From Pseudomonadota bacterium (GTDB lineage: Bacteria; Bdellovibrionota; Bacteriovoracia; Bacteriovoracales; Bacteriovoracaceae), in the NCBI GenBank assembly GCA_027487685.1, contig JAIYDC010000013.1, forward strand, positions 1-54,635: a stretch of 54,635 nt of DNA, in the 5' to 3' direction. The notes under the pieces are model-generated. The model had not been told where the DNA came from, did no database searches, and saw nothing but the letters and a program-made list of their open reading frames with translations. Shown here in pieces: positions 24,334-33,453 of this stretch. Every line of letters begins with the position of its first letter. Within the stretch, counting starts at the first letter, position 1. Position numbers and translations under genes: made by a program.

Positions 24334-25710
24334 AACGCTAGGTTCACGAACGAAAGGTAAGCTTGCCAGATATCCTCCTGCGCAGGTGATGATTGTCATG
24401 ATCACCGGGTATTCGAGATCCAGCGCGAAATGAAACACGGGCCAGGCGAGCAAACCTGCAGTCATGGCCACCAAAGCACTCATGGCGTTTCCTCTCTTAT
24501 CCCAAAGTGCCGCCACCGCGACCACAAAGATAATCGGCCCCCCAAGGCCCGATGCTATTTCCACCAGGCCCGTGATGGAATCAGAGGCAAAGGCGATAGC
24601 ATAGGAGACGATGCCTGCGGCGAGTGTACCTAACCGGGCCACCAACACTTTGCGCTTCTCACTCAACTTGGGGAAAGCTGGATAAATCAAGTTGTGAGAG
24701 AGCAGCGCTGAGCTCGCCAGGAGCGTTGTATCGACAGTAGAAAGAATCGCAGAGATGAGGGCGCCAATAAAAACGATGTAAAGAAAGTAAGGCAAATGGG
24801 TGCGGGCCAGGGCCGGCATAAGAGTCTCTGGGTCCTGAAGGCCTGGGTAATAACGTGAACCCAGAAGGCCCAGAACCACCGGGACCGAACCCACCAGAAA
24901 ATAAATGCCAGCGGCCCGGAAGGCGGAGTTCCGGGCAACGGTCCCCGATCGACTGGCAGCGACTCGGCCCACCAGTTCTTGTGCCATCACAGAACCAAAA
25001 ATCGGAACTAGCCAAAGTTCGAGTTTTCCAAGGAACGAGAGCTGCGGAAGCTCTCCCCCTGAAAAGCTCAGCTTTTGTATGGGTATCGTTCGCAGAGTCG
25101 CCTCGATCCCACCAAGGTCCACAACGATCGCCCCAAGTAAGAGGAAGAGTCCGATGATAATCGCGATTCCCTGGATAAGGTCCGCGTAGGCATCTGCCAG
25201 CATTCCACCAAACATGGTGTAACAAATCACTACTGCAGCTGCAACTGTGACCGCGAGCACGGGCCCCACGTCGGTCGTGGCGTGAACGATCTGGCCCAGA
25301 GCCCGGACCTGGGCACCGGACCAGATAATCGAGCTAGGAATCAAAATGAGAGCTGCGACTTTTTCCGCCGAGGCGGAATAGCGCTGTCGGAAAAGGTCGG
25401 GGATGGTGGTGATCTGCCGCTCCCAGAGGACTTTTGCGAAGAGGATTCCCATGAGAAGAAGACAGGCGGTATAACCGAGAGGATCAGCGTGAAGACTCGC
25501 CAGACCATACCGGTAAACCGCTCCAGCGGTTCCAATGCATGTCTCGGCCCCGAACCAGGTTGCAAAGATAGAAAACGTCGCCAGGTAAGGCCCCAGAGTT
25601 CGGCCCCCCAGGAAATAGTCGGCGTCGGTCTTGATCCGCCGAGAGAAAAAGATCCCCATGCCGATCATGCCGACTACGTACAAGCTAATGCCGATAAGTT
25701 CCCAATTCAT
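24313..25710 (-). CDS. Sodium:solute symporter (SSS family)
   Basis: A 465-residue integral membrane protein with about 13 hydrophobic helices, characteristic of the sodium:solute symporter family (PutP/PanF/SGLT fold). Recognisable parts are ADYFLGGRTLGPYLATFSIFATWFG near 27-49, the signature-like GGMLADAYADLIQG near 160, and ALISAILSTVDTTLLASSALLSHNL near 310-335, which lies in the sodium-site helix 8 region. The substrate is unknown. I start it at the ATG at 25710, where the hydrophobic first helix begins (MNWELIGISLYVVGMIG). The longer open frame upstream has no family similarity and would overlap the divergent gene. Confidence 0.9.
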   Translation of the reverse strand: MNWELIGISLYVVGMIGMGIFFSRRIKTDADYFLGGRTLGPYLATFSIFATWFGAETCIGTAGAVYRYGLASLHADPLGYTACLLLMGILFAKVLWERQITTIPDLFRQRYSASAEKVAALILIPSSIIWSGAQVRALGQIVHATTDVGPVLAVTVAAAVVICYTMFGGMLADAYADLIQGIAIIIGLFLLLGAIVVDLGGIEATLRTIPIQKLSFSGGELPQLSFLGKLELWLVPIFGSVMAQELVGRVAASRSGTVARNSAFRAAGIYFLVGSVPVVLGLLGSRYYPGLQDPETLMPALARTHLPYFLYIVFIGALISAILSTVDTTLLASSALLSHNLIYPAFPKLSEKRKVLVARLGTLAAGIVSYAIAFASDSITGLVEIASGLGGPIIFVVAVAALWDKRGNAMSALVAMTAGLLAWPVFHFALDLEYPVIMTIITCAGGYLASLPFVREPSVLSTVPR

Positions 25711-25840
25711 AGTTTCGCAACCTCGAGGTTTATCTGTACCAATTCGGTAGAAATTTGCAATAAGGAAAGGGTACCGCAGAGGAGTGGGGTAAAGTTTTCT
25801 CCCTCTGGAGGAACAGCGGGTGCACGGCGAGAATGAGAAC

Positions 25841-26779
25841 ATGAAAACTTTACTCGTCGCTCTCCTCCTAGGTCTCTCTCACGCTAGTGCCGGTGAACTG
25901 ACACTCTTTGTCCGGGCCCCAAAAACACCTGTGGACTGGTCGACGCCGGCAGCACTCGCTCGCTCAGCACTCCAGCACACGCTCACTTTCGGGAACTCCT
26001 TCCAGGGTTCGGCCTGGGTTGAGCTGGCCTGCGGATCAGAGCGCACACTGGCCGGAGTACGCCCCTTAAGTACTTCGTTCCTGAGTGCTTTCCTGATCCA
26101 GGGCCAGGGCCTTGGCGCCATCGCCCAGAGTTTTCCAGGAACCTTCGAAACACTTCCCAACCTTGAGGAGGAGCGGCGCCAGAAGGATGTTCGCTTTCTC
26201 GCGCTGAAACTCTCTGCCTCCCAGTGCCAGCGGGCCCTGCGCTACCTCTCGGAGTTTCGCACGAACAAAGTTGAGCGCAACTACTCAATCGCAGTCAAGC
26301 CTAGGACAGCGGATGGTGCCAGCGCGGCCTCGTTCGCGGTCAGCTTCCTTGAAGTCTTAAACCTCTTCGACCAGGAGATGCTTGAGGCCTGGACTCGTAC
26401 GATCCACGTACCCGTCTCCCTTGCCGGGCCTCCGCTGAAAGATCAAAAGATCGGAGTGCTTGTTTTGATGAGTAACCTTGGGAGCTGGGCACGTGGGAGT
26501 GAGGATTCAATCCCGATTAAATTCTTAGACCCTGAACTAATCCATGAATGGATTGGCCAGAAACTCGTGAAGAGCAAAACACCCCTACTTACAGAAGTAA
26601 AGGCCAGTGTTCAGGGAATCATCCTGAAACGCGATCATTATCCAACACCAGAAGACCCCTTCTGGCGGCAACAACTTGATCCATCGGACAAGCGCAAAAC
26701 CGCGCTCTACTCAAGGCCCGGGAGACCTCCGAAGAAGTCTCAACCTTTGACTGGCAAGGAACCAGTCATTCCTAATTAA
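25841..26779 (+). CDS. Secreted protein of unknown function
   Basis: A 312-residue protein with a clear signal peptide (MKTLLVALLLGLSHASAG) and no further membrane helix. The mature part begins ELTLFVRAPKTPVDWSTPAAL and contains several cysteines (ACGSERTL and SQCQRALRYL). I do not recognise a family. The ATG at 25841 starts the signal peptide, and the seven codons of open frame before it would spoil it. The last eight bases overlap the convergent gamma-glutamyltransferase gene. Probably periplasmic or outer-membrane associated. Confidence 0.75.
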   Translation: MKTLLVALLLGLSHASAGELTLFVRAPKTPVDWSTPAALARSALQHTLTFGNSFQGSAWVELACGSERTLAGVRPLSTSFLSAFLIQGQGLGAIAQSFPGTFETLPNLEEERRQKDVRFLALKLSASQCQRALRYLSEFRTNKVERNYSIAVKPRTADGASAASFAVSFLEVLNLFDQEMLEAWTRTIHVPVSLAGPPLKDQKIGVLVLMSNLGSWARGSEDSIPIKFLDPELIHEWIGQKLVKSKTPLLTEVKASVQGIILKRDHYPTPEDPFWRQQLDPSDKRKTALYSRPGRPPKKSQPLTGKEPVIPN

Positions 26780-28481
26780 GTCCGAGGGCCAAGCCTTCAC
26801 CCCGAGGATCACTGACCCCATGCCAGCCCTCAGGGGTTTTTCGAATCGCCTGGATAGAGCAGCCCAGTTTTTCATGAACCACGTCATGGCCCCGCTCCCG
26901 AAGGTCGGCTTCAACTGCCGGGGCCAAGAAAGGTGCTTCGACCTTGAGGATATCCGGCATCCACTGCTGATGGACACGAGTTGCGGCCACGGCCTCATAA
27001 AGGGGCATTTCAAATTCCACTGTATTCAAAATAGTTTGGGCGACACAGGTAATGATCCGAGTCCCGGAAGGAGATCCGAGGGCCATGTATGGACCCTCAT
27101 TTTTGGTGATAATGGTCGGAGACATTGACGACAATGGACGCTTCCTAGGCTGGATCAAATTATTCTGGCCCCCGACGGCCCCATAGAGGTTCTGCACCCC
27201 AATCTTCTGAGCGAAGTCATCCATCTCGTTATTTAAAATAATCCCTGTTCCTTTGGCCATAACAGCGGACCCGAACCAACCGTTGATGGTTTGAGTGGAG
27301 GCCACGAGATTTCCTGCGCGGTCAGCGATCGTAAAATGAGTGGTGTCCGAGGACTCATAGGGCAGTGGGATTGCCTTCAACTGATCGTGTTTAATCGCCT
27401 TCCGGGTTTTGATGGAACTTGCTAAGCGGGCGAGGTAGCGCTCATCGAGGAGTTCGTTGGCCGGTACTGGATGAAAATCCGGATCCCCGAGGTAGCTTGC
27501 CCGGTCAAGGAACGCTCGTTGCATAGCATTTGCGGTGAGATGAACGGCCTCAGTCGACTGAGGACCCAATGACTTAAGCTGATGCTTCTCCAGCATCTTC
27601 AAGATCTGAATCACATGAATCCCACCAGAGCTTGGCGGCGGCATCGAAAAGATCTTAAGCCCTTTGTAACTCCCGCTAACTGGAAGACGCTCGACCATGG
27701 AGTAGGTCCGGAGGTCCCGGTAAGAAAGAAGTCCACGCTTTTCACGGATGGTTTTAATAATTGCGTCAGCGACAGGCCCTCGGTAGAAGCCGTCTGCTCC
27801 CTTCGCTGCGATGACCTCGAGTGTGCGAGCGAGGTTTTCCTGGACAATGGTGGCCCCGAGAAGCGGTGTCCGCCCTTCTGGATTATAGAACGTCCTCCGC
27901 GCCTCAGGATCGAGGCTTAGCACCTCACGCTTATCCTCAAGCGCCTCATGCAGCTCTTCATAGAGTGCAAACCCTTCCCGGGCGAGCTTGATTGCTGGAG
28001 CTACCGTTTCATGCCAAGGGAGACTTCCGAAACGCTTATGGATCTCGAAGAGTCCCCGGACCACGCCCGGATTTGCCACCGCGAGGGCCCCCTCCTGAGA
28101 CAGAAGCGGTTGAGGATCACCCTTTTTGGTTAGGTACATTGTGGCGGTTGCTGCGAGCGGGGCGATCTCGCGGAAATCGAAAGCATAAACCTTGTTCTCC
28201 GCCCGGTGGTAATAGAGGAGAAAACCACCTCCCCCGATGCCAGTGGAGTGGGGCCGTTCAACCGAAATCGCGAAAGACGCTGCAACAAAAGCGTCGATGA
28301 TGTTACCGCCCCGCTGAAACGTGGCCAGGGCCGCCCGAGTAGTCCCCGCTCCTTGCGACGTGACCATCTCCCCTGCCGCCACATTCTCGTGCGCAACGCG
28401 CGGCTGGACAACCGTCGGCGCCACGATTCGCACCTGGTGGGAGCAGCCGAGAATAAACAGGAATATGAATAGGGATCGCAT
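26772..28481 (-). CDS. ggt: Gamma-glutamyltransferase, lipoprotein form
   Basis: A 569-residue Ntn-hydrolase precursor that cleaves gamma-glutamyl bonds such as that of glutathione. It is normally self-processed into two subunits. The nucleophile is T380 in SSDTTHFTIADRAGN, immediately after the expected cleavage site. Substrate-side motifs include GIGGGGFLLYYH (about 82-93), NNEMDDF and SSMSPTII. The N terminus MRSLFIFLFILGC is a lipoprotein signal peptide, with the lipidated cysteine at about 13, so the enzyme should be membrane-tethered in the envelope rather than free in the periplasm as in E. coli. It is divergent from the pterin dehydratase gene. Confidence 0.93.
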   Translation of the reverse strand: MRSLFIFLFILGCSHQVRIVAPTVVQPRVAHENVAAGEMVTSQGAGTTRAALATFQRGGNIIDAFVAASFAISVERPHSTGIGGGGFLLYYHRAENKVYAFDFREIAPLAATATMYLTKKGDPQPLLSQEGALAVANPGVVRGLFEIHKRFGSLPWHETVAPAIKLAREGFALYEELHEALEDKREVLSLDPEARRTFYNPEGRTPLLGATIVQENLARTLEVIAAKGADGFYRGPVADAIIKTIREKRGLLSYRDLRTYSMVERLPVSGSYKGLKIFSMPPPSSGGIHVIQILKMLEKHQLKSLGPQSTEAVHLTANAMQRAFLDRASYLGDPDFHPVPANELLDERYLARLASSIKTRKAIKHDQLKAIPLPYESSDTTHFTIADRAGNLVASTQTINGWFGSAVMAKGTGIILNNEMDDFAQKIGVQNLYGAVGGQNNLIQPRKRPLSSMSPTIITKNEGPYMALGSPSGTRIITCVAQTILNTVEFEMPLYEAVAATRVHQQWMPDILKVEAPFLAPAVEADLRERGHDVVHEKLGCSIQAIRKTPEGWHGVSDPRGEGLALGLN

Positions 28482-28533
28482 TTACGACTCCAGAGGTTTA
28501 GGTGATACTTCTAGTCAGTCTAGGAGAATTAAA

Positions 28534-28899
28534 ATGGAGTTAAAAGATAAAAAATGCGTCGCCTGCACAAGCTGGATTCCACCGCTACCCATGGAAGAGA
28601 AGGCGCGCTACCTCGAAATTCTCGGGTCTGGATGGGTCTTAAACCAGGAAGGTAAGCGCCTGGCCCGTCCCTTTAAGTTTAAAAACTTCCGCCGGGCGCT
28701 GGAGTTTGCCAACGAAGTAGGCCGCATCTCCGATGAAGAAAAACATCACCCGGAACTACGCCTCGGTTGGGGTTACTGTGATGTGGAAATCTGGACCCAC
28801 ACCAATAACGATCTGGTCGAAAACGACTTTATCCTGGCGGCGAAAATCACGGAAGCGTTCGCGCGCCTTTCTTCACTGCCGGGAGACAAAACTCTTTAA
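28534..28899 (+). CDS. phhB: Pterin-4a-carbinolamine dehydratase
   Basis: A 121-residue PCD/DCoH family protein that dehydrates 4a-hydroxytetrahydrobiopterin during pterin recycling. The family signature is visible around residues 63-88: EKHHPELRLGWGYCDVEIWTH, with adjacent histidines and HPEL followed by a later W-TH. The N-terminal region (CVACTSWIPPLP ... WVLNQEGKRLARPFKFKNF) matches the GW-x-L-x-R-F pattern. I start it at the ATG at 28534, preceded by TAGGAG. The open frame extends further upstream only through the divergent ggt 5' region. No phenylalanine hydroxylase is next to it, so it may act on another pterin or molybdopterin-related process. Its 3' end overlaps the convergent gene by 53 bases. 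Confidence 0.9.
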   Translation: MELKDKKCVACTSWIPPLPMEEKARYLEILGSGWVLNQEGKRLARPFKFKNFRRALEFANEVGRISDEEKHHPELRLGWGYCDVEIWTHTNNDLVENDFILAAKITEAFARLSSLPGDKTL

Positions 28900-29371
28900 G
28901 AAAACGCCTTTGCCTCAGGGACTTCCCTGCAAGATAAGACTGCGAGGGGTCAATATAGAAGTGCTTGAGTGCTCCTCGACCGATCAACATCCGGTACTTC
29001 ATCGACTCCCGATTGGTGAGTGTGAGTTCGATCCTCTTCTTAACCCCTGCAAGGATGAGCGTTGTGCGAATCACGTAACGCTCCTCGCGGTGTCCTCCGG
29101 AATCAGTCACCTGCCGTCGGTCGACCAGCAGCGCTCGACAGGCCACGATGATGGTCGCGTCCCGCTGAAGCGGATGCACTTTAAAACGGACGTAGGTCTT
29201 ATCACCAATCTCTTCAAGCTCGATATCAAAAGCATGCAAGCTTGAAGTCTTCGCTCCGGTATCAATCTTTGCCTTAACGGCGCCGAGGCGCAGATCAGGA
29301 AGCGATACCCACTCGCGCCAGCCGATAATTTTTGACTCTGTATTCGCGTCTTTATCCATACTCACCATCAT
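28847..29371 (-). CDS. RimK-associated retropepsin-like / ATP-dependent zinc protease family protein
   Basis: A 174-residue protein of the COG4067 (Zn_protease, PF05618) family. The start IIGWREWVSLPDLRLGAVKAK is typical, followed by the conserved IDTGAKTSSLHA, a retropepsin-like DTGA motif. NRESMKYRMLIGRGAL near 132-147 is the second conserved block. Family members are often found with RimK-type glutamate ligases, but none is present here. Catalytic activity of the family is debated. Start choice is uncertain: ATGs at 29371, 29368 and 29359 are in frame, and the last has a GGTGAG just upstream. The C-terminal 17 codons overlap phhB on the other strand. Confidence 0.82.
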   Translation of the reverse strand: MMVSMDKDANTESKIIGWREWVSLPDLRLGAVKAKIDTGAKTSSLHAFDIELEEIGDKTYVRFKVHPLQRDATIIVACRALLVDRRQVTDSGGHREERYVIRTTLILAGVKKRIELTLTNRESMKYRMLIGRGALKHFYIDPSQSYLAGKSLRQRRFLKEFCLPAVKKGARTLP

Positions 29372-29402
29372 ACCAAAGGAGGATTTTTCCCGTTAAGAAA
29401 TC

Positions 29403-29430
29403 TTGCAATGACCGTCTCTAATGCTACAAT
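29403..29430 (+). promoter_or_regulatory. Candidate sigma-70-type promoter for the lytic transglycosylase
   Basis: TTGCAA at 29403-29408 and TACAAT at 29425-29430 with a 16-base spacer fit a housekeeping promoter. The start of transcription would be near 29437, about 36 bases upstream of the chosen ATG at 29473. The match is by eye. Confidence 0.5.
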
Positions 29431-29472
29431 AAATTATCCGACACGATGTCTAACCCAACAAGGTTCATTTTC

Positions 29473-31158
29473 ATGAAGAAACTGTCTGTGCTCTCGACCC
29501 TCACGCTTTCATCAATGCTTCTAGCCAGCTGCGCCACAATAAAAACTCCGATCGAAAAGACTCCCCCATCCAGGGCCATGGCCAATCTTATGGAAACCGT
29601 CGAGCTGAAAGACGGGGATATGTTCGAAGAGACACCAAAGAATGGTGAATACACTCACGCTCTCGCTGAAGCGGACGCCGACGACCAGAAGATCAAGACT
29701 GCCGTAGGCTCTTCTGATATCGATCAGGAACTTCCAGACTCCGAAAACGACCGTGTCCCCTATGCCCGAAGCTTCCTTGCTCAAAAAAAGACCAAGCGGA
29801 TGCAGTTCTGGGTCGACTACTTTACCAACAAGAACCGGGACCGCTGCCAGTGCTTCATCAACAACGGTGAAGAATTCCGGCCAGCCATTGAAAAAGAGCT
29901 GGAGGCCCAAGGACTTCCAAAAGAGCTCTACTTTGTGGGCCTGATCGAGTCCGGCTACTACCTCGGCGCTCGGTCGCACGCTGCGGCCGTGGGCCCTTGG
30001 CAGTTCATTCCTGGGACGGGCAAGCGCTACGGTCTTCGGATCACACCTGAGATCGATGAACGGCAAGACCTGTTCAAGGCCACGCGGGCCGCTGCGATGT
30101 ACTTCAAAGACCTCCACAACATCTTCTCAAGCTGGGAACTCGCTCTCTCGGCCTACAATGCGGGCGAATACGGGATCATCCGGCGGATCATGAAGCATGG
30201 GACACGGGACTTCTACCAGCTCTCGCATAATAAGCAGCTTCCCTCTGAAACCATTAATTATGTCCCAAAAGTCCTCGCAGCGATGCATGTTTTTGCCAAC
30301 GCTGAGAAATACGGGTTTACCATTCCTAAGAAAAAGTACCGGCTCTTTGACCTGACGGAGTTGCGTGCCCTAAAAAAGAATGTGCCACTCAAATCCATCG
30401 CCGCTCGTTTGAATGTCAGTGTAACACTCCTCCGAAAGCTCAATCCAGAACTGCGTCGGGACTTCACTCCCCGCCACTTCGTGGGAACCTACTTCCTTCG
30501 GATACCGCAGTCACGCTATGCTTACCGGCTACCGGAAGCCGATAAGACTGTCGCCATGGTGGCCCGGCCAGAATCGAAAAAAGAAATTAAGCGCCGGACG
30601 GCCTTTACCCAAGACACGCTCTCAACATCACCCGTGGCAACTGTTGAGGAACTCAAGCCTCGAGTGCACCGTGTTCAGCGAGGGGAAACCTTTGTCGCCA
30701 TCGCTCGACGCTACAATATTCCAGCACGTAGTCTGGCCCGCTACAATGGCCTTCCGAGTTGGAAATCCTCTGTTCGTGTCGGTCAGAGTTTAAGCCTCAC
30801 AGCAGCGGCCCCTCAACGGCTGGCCACGCGCACCGTTGCCCACAAGGTGAAACTGACCAACGCACCAATCGTTTATAAGATCCGAAAGGGTGACAACCTC
30901 ACCGATTTGGCCAAGCTCTTCGATATCAAGCTTTCCAAAATCAAGCGCGCCAACAACTTGCGCCGCGGGAAGGTCTTGGTCGGCCAGCGTATTATCCTTC
31001 CCGACACAAAGAAGGGTATCTACACTGTCAGGAAGGGTGACCACCTCACGAAGGTCGCGCGGGATTTCCGCCAACCGGTAGAAGCACTCGTAAAGCTCAA
31101 CGCCCTAAGGCGCGGGGCCATCTACCCGGGACAGAAGATTATTGTGAATATGGATTAA
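29473..31158 (+). CDS. MltD-like membrane-bound lytic transglycosylase with three LysM domains
   Basis: A 561-residue envelope enzyme that cleaves peptidoglycan glycan strands. The N terminus is a lipoprotein signal (LSSMLLASC). The catalytic SLT domain spans about 140-275 with E159 in VGLIESGYYLGARS, then AVGPWQFIPGTGKRYGL and LALSAYNAGEYG. Three LysM domains follow near 398-442, 467-510 and 516-560, each opening with a VxKGD/VQRGE-type motif and ending GQ-x-I/L-x-L/V. I use the ATG at 29473, which begins the signal peptide. Another in-frame ATG lies nine codons upstream. The 3' end overlaps the convergent endonuclease-family gene by 20 bases. MltD-type proteins trim the cell's own wall, and in a predatory lineage could also be used on prey. 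Confidence 0.92.
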   Translation: MKKLSVLSTLTLSSMLLASCATIKTPIEKTPPSRAMANLMETVELKDGDMFEETPKNGEYTHALAEADADDQKIKTAVGSSDIDQELPDSENDRVPYARSFLAQKKTKRMQFWVDYFTNKNRDRCQCFINNGEEFRPAIEKELEAQGLPKELYFVGLIESGYYLGARSHAAAVGPWQFIPGTGKRYGLRITPEIDERQDLFKATRAAAMYFKDLHNIFSSWELALSAYNAGEYGIIRRIMKHGTRDFYQLSHNKQLPSETINYVPKVLAAMHVFANAEKYGFTIPKKKYRLFDLTELRALKKNVPLKSIAARLNVSVTLLRKLNPELRRDFTPRHFVGTYFLRIPQSRYAYRLPEADKTVAMVARPESKKEIKRRTAFTQDTLSTSPVATVEELKPRVHRVQRGETFVAIARRYNIPARSLARYNGLPSWKSSVRVGQSLSLTAAAPQRLATRTVAHKVKLTNAPIVYKIRKGDNLTDLAKLFDIKLSKIKRANNLRRGKVLVGQRIILPDTKKGIYTVRKGDHLTKVARDFRQPVEALVKLNALRRGAIYPGQKIIVNMD

Positions 31159-32191
31159 AGCGCGGGCCATCGATCTGGAACGTCGCTCGAAGTGGCAAGT
31201 GATCTGATGAGACCGAAGGTAAAACTTCGGCCTTCATAATTTTGGGCCCCGTTCGAAACCAGATATAGTCGAGCCGCCGGTCCGGGGCCCATGCAGGATA
31301 GGTAAAGAAGCGCGCCTCGTCCTTCACATAGACCTCATCAGCAATCACTTCAGAAAGACCCGTCGAGCGCATCAGTTCATAGCTTCGGTCGTTATCGTAG
31401 CCGTCATCAACATAGAATTTTGTTGTCTTCGAGGCCCTCGGCGGAAGCATATTAAAGTCTCCGGCCACGAAATCGATTTTCTCAGTCGCAACTTTCTTCA
31501 CTAATAGTTCAACTTGGGACATCCGGTCGACGCGGTCAAAGGCTTCAAGATGAAGGTTCACGAGCTTGAATTGTTTATCTCCAACCAGGACCGTCACTTT
31601 CTGAAAGTAGCGGTGAAGATAAAAGAGATTATACCACCAGGGCTGAGACAAAGGCTTAGGCAAAAGAGTCACCTCATGGGCCTCAAGAGGAAAGCGGCTC
31701 AGGATTGCACCACCGGAGTTCATCCGGCCAAAATTATTCTTTATGGGCCAGTAAGGAAACGGGATGTAATTTGCGCGCCAAGAGGTGGCCTCAGCGAGGT
31801 AGGGGTATCCAGCTTTCTGCGCCAGGTAGCGGGCCTGGTTGATGTCATGAGAACGACTGGAAGAGAAGTCGATCTCTTGCAGGAAAACCACATCAGCGCC
31901 CCATGAACGTAAGTCATTTGCTAGAGTCTCAAGACTTTTAAGGTAATACTCCCGGTCCCTCATTTCATAACCCGGCCCCTCTGAGCCCTGCCCATAAAGA
32001 AAGCCTAAGTTAAAAGAGAGAACCTTAAGCACAGAGGCGAACTCTTCTTGCTCTTGAGGCAATTGCGATTCCACACTCACCACCGGGGGGTTAGAGACGG
32101 ACAGAGAAATGCTCCAGGGCATCGCCGCCCAGGCAACAAGACCAACCAGACCAAGGCCCAGAACAAGGAGACCGAAAAAAGCGAGCTTCAT
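31139..32191 (-). CDS. Endonuclease/exonuclease/phosphatase family protein, membrane-anchored
   Basis: A 350-residue protein with one N-terminal hydrophobic helix (AFFGLLVLGLGLVGLVAWAA), so it is exported or anchored with the catalytic domain outside. The EEP fold motifs are in order: LSFNLGF, VVFLQEIDF, VNLHLEAFDR, VAGDFNMLPP, and SDHLPLRATF near the end, with metal and phosphate-binding residues intact. The substrate could be a phospholipid head group (sphingomyelinase-like), nucleic acid or inositol phosphate. Export points toward a lipid or extracellular DNA. It is last in a minus-strand operon and overlaps the dihydroorotase stop by four bases. Confidence 0.85.
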   Translation of the reverse strand: MKLAFFGLLVLGLGLVGLVAWAAMPWSISLSVSNPPVVSVESQLPQEQEEFASVLKVLSFNLGFLYGQGSEGPGYEMRDREYYLKSLETLANDLRSWGADVVFLQEIDFSSSRSHDINQARYLAQKAGYPYLAEATSWRANYIPFPYWPIKNNFGRMNSGGAILSRFPLEAHEVTLLPKPLSQPWWYNLFYLHRYFQKVTVLVGDKQFKLVNLHLEAFDRVDRMSQVELLVKKVATEKIDFVAGDFNMLPPRASKTTKFYVDDGYDNDRSYELMRSTGLSEVIADEVYVKDEARFFTYPAWAPDRRLDYIWFRTGPKIMKAEVLPSVSSDHLPLRATFQIDGPRFNPYSQ

Positions 32192-33453
32192 ATCTTCTTA
32201 CCACCGATGAACAATGCCTCAACCTGGCCCGGGAAAGTAATTCCAAGGAAAGGGGAGTTTTTGGGTTTAGTCTTCAGAAATTCCGATGTCACAGTGAGGG
32301 GTTTACGTCGGTTAAGCACAGTAAAGTTGGCCCGATAGCCTGGGGCGAGGTAACCGTTTCCTTTGCCAAAACCCGCGAAGATGGGAGATATCCGCGACCA
32401 TGACGGGAGGAATTGGTTAAAGAAATCCCCAGGATTTTCGGCCGCCACCTTGGCGATGAGCTTCGGATCAATCCCTTCTTGAATGAGCCAGGTGACAAAG
32501 GGAACAAAGGTATCAAGTCCTGTGAGGCCCGAGGTCCCGCGCTCTTTCTCCTCTGTGGTATGGGGCGCGTGATCGGTAGCAAGGAAGTCAATCTCCCCAT
32601 TTTTTAGTGCCTCGAAGAGCGCCTGCCGGTCATGAGAAGTACGGATCGGAGGATTCATTTGAAAATGGGTGAGGTCTGTCGCCTTAATCTGCTCCAAATC
32701 AAAGAACAGGTGCTGGGGGGTCACTTCGATGAGGACCTTGGCCCCACGTTGGCGCGCCTGGCGGATCATCGACAGGCCTTCACCAGAGCTGTAGTGACAG
32801 AGCTTTCCTCGCAGTTGGTACTTTTCAATCATCCCTAAAGCATCTCGAGTCGCAATGACCTCGGCCGAAACGGGCCGGCGCTGGTGGTGCGTTTCACAAT
32901 CCTTATGCTCTTCAAGGGTAACGGGATCTTCGCAGTGAAAGCTCACAACCTGATTCCGGTAAGGAGCAAGAGTCGTGTCGAGAGTTTCGAGGTCCTTAAA
33001 GAAAAGCTCCCCTACCGAAGGCCCCATGTAGACCTTATAAGGCACAGGGTTGCTGAGCGGTTTGGTGCCTGGCCCGATGCCGGCATAGATCCATAGCTCA
33101 CCCTCCGCCTTAAGTGCCAGCCGAAATTTATCCTCGTAGGATTTATCATCCACCGGAGGGATGGGATTGTTGGGCATGTCTCCGGCGTGGCAGAGGCCTC
33201 CGTTACGCAAGGCCTCCCGGGCAGAAGAGAAATCCTCTTTGTAAGTGTTTTTACCAGAAACGTCTTCTCGAGCGTGAATGTGCACGTCCCCCATTCCCGC
33301 AAAAAGGTAACACTCGTCTCCAAAAACATAATCAGCGGTCACGCCCGTCGAGGGTGCGATCACAGAATGAATGAGGCCCGTTGTATCATCAAAAGTAATC
33401 AGCTTCCGGGCGATTTCACTGGAGGTCACACAGACTGCGTCAATTCGTATCAT
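32188..33453 (-). CDS. pyrC: Dihydroorotase-type amidohydrolase
   Basis: A 421-residue cyclic amidohydrolase expected to interconvert carbamoyl-aspartate and dihydroorotate in pyrimidine synthesis. Metal ligands are visible in GDVHIHARED (HxH), in the lysine of PYKVYMGPS (carbamylated-lysine position), in VSFHCEDP, in LCHYSS, and in the aspartate of FLATDHAPHTTEEKERGTSGLTGL. The C terminus (KNSPFLG and VEALFIGGKKI) matches dihydroorotases. It overlaps its neighbours on both sides by four bases, so it is translationally coupled to the SDR upstream and the EEP protein downstream. Other amidohydrolases of the superfamily are possible, but the ATDHAPH-EK-G-G pattern favours dihydroorotase. Confidence 0.87.
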   Translation of the reverse strand: MIRIDAVCVTSSEIARKLITFDDTTGLIHSVIAPSTGVTADYVFGDECYLFAGMGDVHIHAREDVSGKNTYKEDFSSAREALRNGGLCHAGDMPNNPIPPVDDKSYEDKFRLALKAEGELWIYAGIGPGTKPLSNPVPYKVYMGPSVGELFFKDLETLDTTLAPYRNQVVSFHCEDPVTLEEHKDCETHHQRRPVSAEVIATRDALGMIEKYQLRGKLCHYSSGEGLSMIRQARQRGAKVLIEVTPQHLFFDLEQIKATDLTHFQMNPPIRTSHDRQALFEALKNGEIDFLATDHAPHTTEEKERGTSGLTGLDTFVPFVTWLIQEGIDPKLIAKVAAENPGDFFNQFLPSWSRISPIFAGFGKGNGYLAPGYRANFTVLNRRKPLTVTSEFLKTKPKNSPFLGITFPGQVEALFIGGKKI

